The position numbers were made by a program, and so were the translations under genes. From the NCBI GenBank assembly GCA_903907305.1, contig CAIVNT010000423.1, forward strand, positions 1-14,314: 14,314 bases of DNA, read 5' to 3'. Source of the stretch: an uncultured Ignavibacteriota bacterium (GTDB lineage: Bacteria; Bacteroidota; Ignavibacteria; UBA10030; UBA8401). This document shows, one piece after another, positions 12,796 through 14,314 of the stretch (positions are counted from its first letter, which is position 1; each line of letters opens with the position of its first letter). A model generated the notes under the pieces. That model was not told the origin of the DNA and ran no database searches. It saw only the letters and a program-made list of their open reading frames with translations.

Positions 12796-14314
12796 TCAAT
12801 GCCATAGTGCAGTGACGAGAATCTGTGCCAGAATGATCTTCGCGACCGTTGCTGCGGGATACACGCTGGTGTAAAAAAGATTCGGTTGATCGTTCTGTGC
12901 CTGCTGATTTGCGTATGCCAGTGCCGCAGGCTGCGTTGATATTGCGCTGACAATCCCCATCAGTGCGGTCATCGGCATCTTCAGCACCTTGTATCCGATG
13001 ACGATCGTTGTGATCGCTGTGAAACTGGTGATGACCGCGCCTGCGATGATGTATCCGAACCCGCCGGATTGGAAAGTGCCGCCGAATCCGAATCCGGCTT
13101 TCGTTCCAATACCCGCGAGAAAGAAGATCAATCCGATTTGCCGCAGCACCATATTCGCGCTGAACGGGAGCGTCCAAATGATCGAGCCGGTCCGCTGCAG
13201 ACGACCAAGCAGCAATGCAACAACGAGCGGGCCTCCCGCGAATCCGAGCTTGAACGAAGTTCCATTCGGCAGCGGTATCGGGAACATTCCCACGAACACG
13301 CCGATCACGATCCCTAATGATAAGGAAAGAAAATCTGTTTCGGAAATACCTTTAATAGAATCGCCGAAAAATTTTGTCACGCGGTCCAGATTGTCCTCGC
13401 GCGTAACTACTCGGACACGGTCGCCGAGTTCAAGGATCATCTCAGGTGACGGGACTAAGTCAATGTCCCCTCTGCGTACGCGTGTAATGGTGGCGCCGAA
13501 ATCCCGTTCGAGATTCAGTTGATGAATCTTTTTTCCTGCGACGTTGTGGCTGGAAACAAAGATCCTGCGGTATTCAATGCCGTCATTTTCGGTGCCGAGA
13601 TGTTTTTCCAGCATCTCTCCGAATATCATTGCAGCACGCGCCAACGAAGCTTCCGTGCCGACAACGACGATCTCATCTCCCGAGGAGAGAACGATCGAAG
13701 GATCGACGACCACAATGTTATTCCCCTTTTTGATCCTGCTTAGGACGAATCCGGTCTTCACGAGTGTCTTCATCACCTCTTCCACATTCTTTCCGAGAAC
13801 GGCGGGATTGGTGATGCGGAATGTTCTGCTGATGATATCACTCGGATCGGACTGACTGATACGGTCGCGTTCTTCTTTTGCGAGATCTACTTTAAAGATC
13901 TTAGTGAAGAGATAGAAGAAGAGGATCAATCCAAGCACGCCGAATGGATATGTAAGACCGAAGGTGACGACGAAATTATTTGCCGTCGCCTCTCGTGCGG
14001 CGGCGGGTAATCCGGCGGTGAGAGATTTCACCGTTTCAATGGACGCCGCAAGTGCTGGCGCATTCGTCAGCGCACCGCAGTAGATGCCGGAAATGATCGA
14101 AGCAGGCATATTCGAAACGGAGGAGATCAGTACGGCAAGCAGAGCGCTGGAGACGATCACCATCAAAGCAAACACGTTTGATTTCAGTCCGTGCCTGTTG
14201 AACGATGCAAAGAAATTCGGTCCGGCGTGGAGTCCGATAGAATAGACGAAAAGTACCAAACCAAGGATATAAATATGGTCAGGAAGAGCCATACGCGGAT
14301 CCAGTGCTCCGAGT
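12796..14314 (-). CDS. AspT/YidE-like transporter with two TrkA-C (RCK_C) domains (5' end outside window)
   Basis: A membrane carrier of the aspartate-alanine exchanger (AAE) family; transport direction and substrate are unproved for most members. The frame stays open past ATG 14292 to the window edge, reading LGALDPR-MALPDHIYILGL, typical internal AspT sequence, so ATG 14292 is not taken as the start and the first helices are missing. Counting from that Met: hydrophobic half one runs to about 130; two TrkA-C domains lie near 150-215 (ITNPAVLGKNVEEV...DEIVVVG) and 235-305 (RRIFVSSHNVAGKKIHQL...DRVRVVT); and half two is about 320-498 and ends with STQPAALAYANQ and VYPAATVAKIILAQIL, family hallmarks. 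The cytoplasmic TrkA-C pair usually binds a small ligand and may gate transport. It is upstream of the Ig-like lipoprotein gene, with a 54-bp gap. Confidence 0.9.
   Translation of the reverse strand, partial: LGALDPRMALPDHIYILGLVLFVYSIGLHAGPNFFASFNRHGLKSNVFALMVIVSSALLAVLISSVSNMPASIISGIYCGALTNAPALAASIETVKSLTAGLPAAAREATANNFVVTFGLTYPFGVLGLILFFYLFTKIFKVDLAKEERDRISQSDPSDIISRTFRITNPAVLGKNVEEVMKTLVKTGFVLSRIKKGNNIVVVDPSIVLSSGDEIVVVGTEASLARAAMIFGEMLEKHLGTENDGIEYRRIFVSSHNVAGKKIHQLNLERDFGATITRVRRGDIDLVPSPEMILELGDRVRVVTREDNLDRVTKFFGDSIKGISETDFLSLSLGIVIGVFVGMFPIPLPNGTSFKLGFAGGPLVVALLLGRLQRTGSIIWTLPFSANMVLRQIGLIFFLAGIGTKAGFGFGGTFQSGGFGYIIAGAVITSFTAITTIVIGYKVLKMPMTALMGIVSAISTQPAALAYANQQAQNDQPNLFYTSVYPAATVAKIILAQILVTALWH

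Overview
The window reads as a piece of a Bacteroidota chromosome, plausibly from the Ignavibacteria/Kapabacteria side, with G+C near one half. The evidence is indirect. Three predicted signal peptides place Gln directly after the cleavage site (the Bacteroidetes 'Q-rule'), two proteins carry lipoprotein signals, several genes lack a clear Shine-Dalgarno, and the families present (an AspT-like carrier, an HGSNAT-like acyltransferase, a Big_5-type lipoprotein) are common there. No rRNA or other taxonomic marker lies in the window.

Layout, left to right. (a) 1-390 (+): the C-terminal third of a DEAD-box RNA helicase, cut by the window edge and followed by a hairpin terminator. (b) 405-1067: a palindrome-rich unit enclosing a small DUF559 (Vsr-like) nuclease gene. 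The related palindromes at its two ends are in inverted orientation, and the right one includes the stop codon of the next gene. (c) 1062-5331 (-): an RND efflux pair, with a lipoprotein adaptor upstream and an AcrB-type permease downstream. They are separated by 133 bp holding a 66-bp double-hairpin repeat and three imperfect heptamers. No outer-membrane channel gene is next to them. (d) 5522-8032 (+): a secreted GH13 alpha-amylase-family enzyme followed after 12 bp by an integral-membrane HGSNAT-like acyltransferase. (e) 8252-9624 (+): a DUF3267 membrane zincin overlapping by 4 bp a secreted DNA/RNA non-specific endonuclease. (f) 9645-9675: a strong bidirectional terminator between convergent units. 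(g) 9703-14314 (-): an AspT-like transporter (open at the window edge), an Ig-like-repeat lipoprotein, and a secreted protein joining a helical-repeat N-terminus to an SMP-30-type beta-propeller. All three are on one strand with short gaps and may be co-transcribed.

Most genes belong to recognisable families. The less ordinary content is the intergenic DNA. I see at least five distinct short repeat or palindrome types: TAGG-hairpins, CCCCTT hairpins, a GTCGT-bounded double hairpin, heptamers and nonamers. The one with most structure is the DUF559 gene between inverted TAGG-hairpins, which could be a small mobile or parasitic unit. That reading is inference and needs a genome-wide repeat search. 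No stretch longer than 300 bases lacks a gene. I saw no tRNA, rRNA, CRISPR array or transposase.
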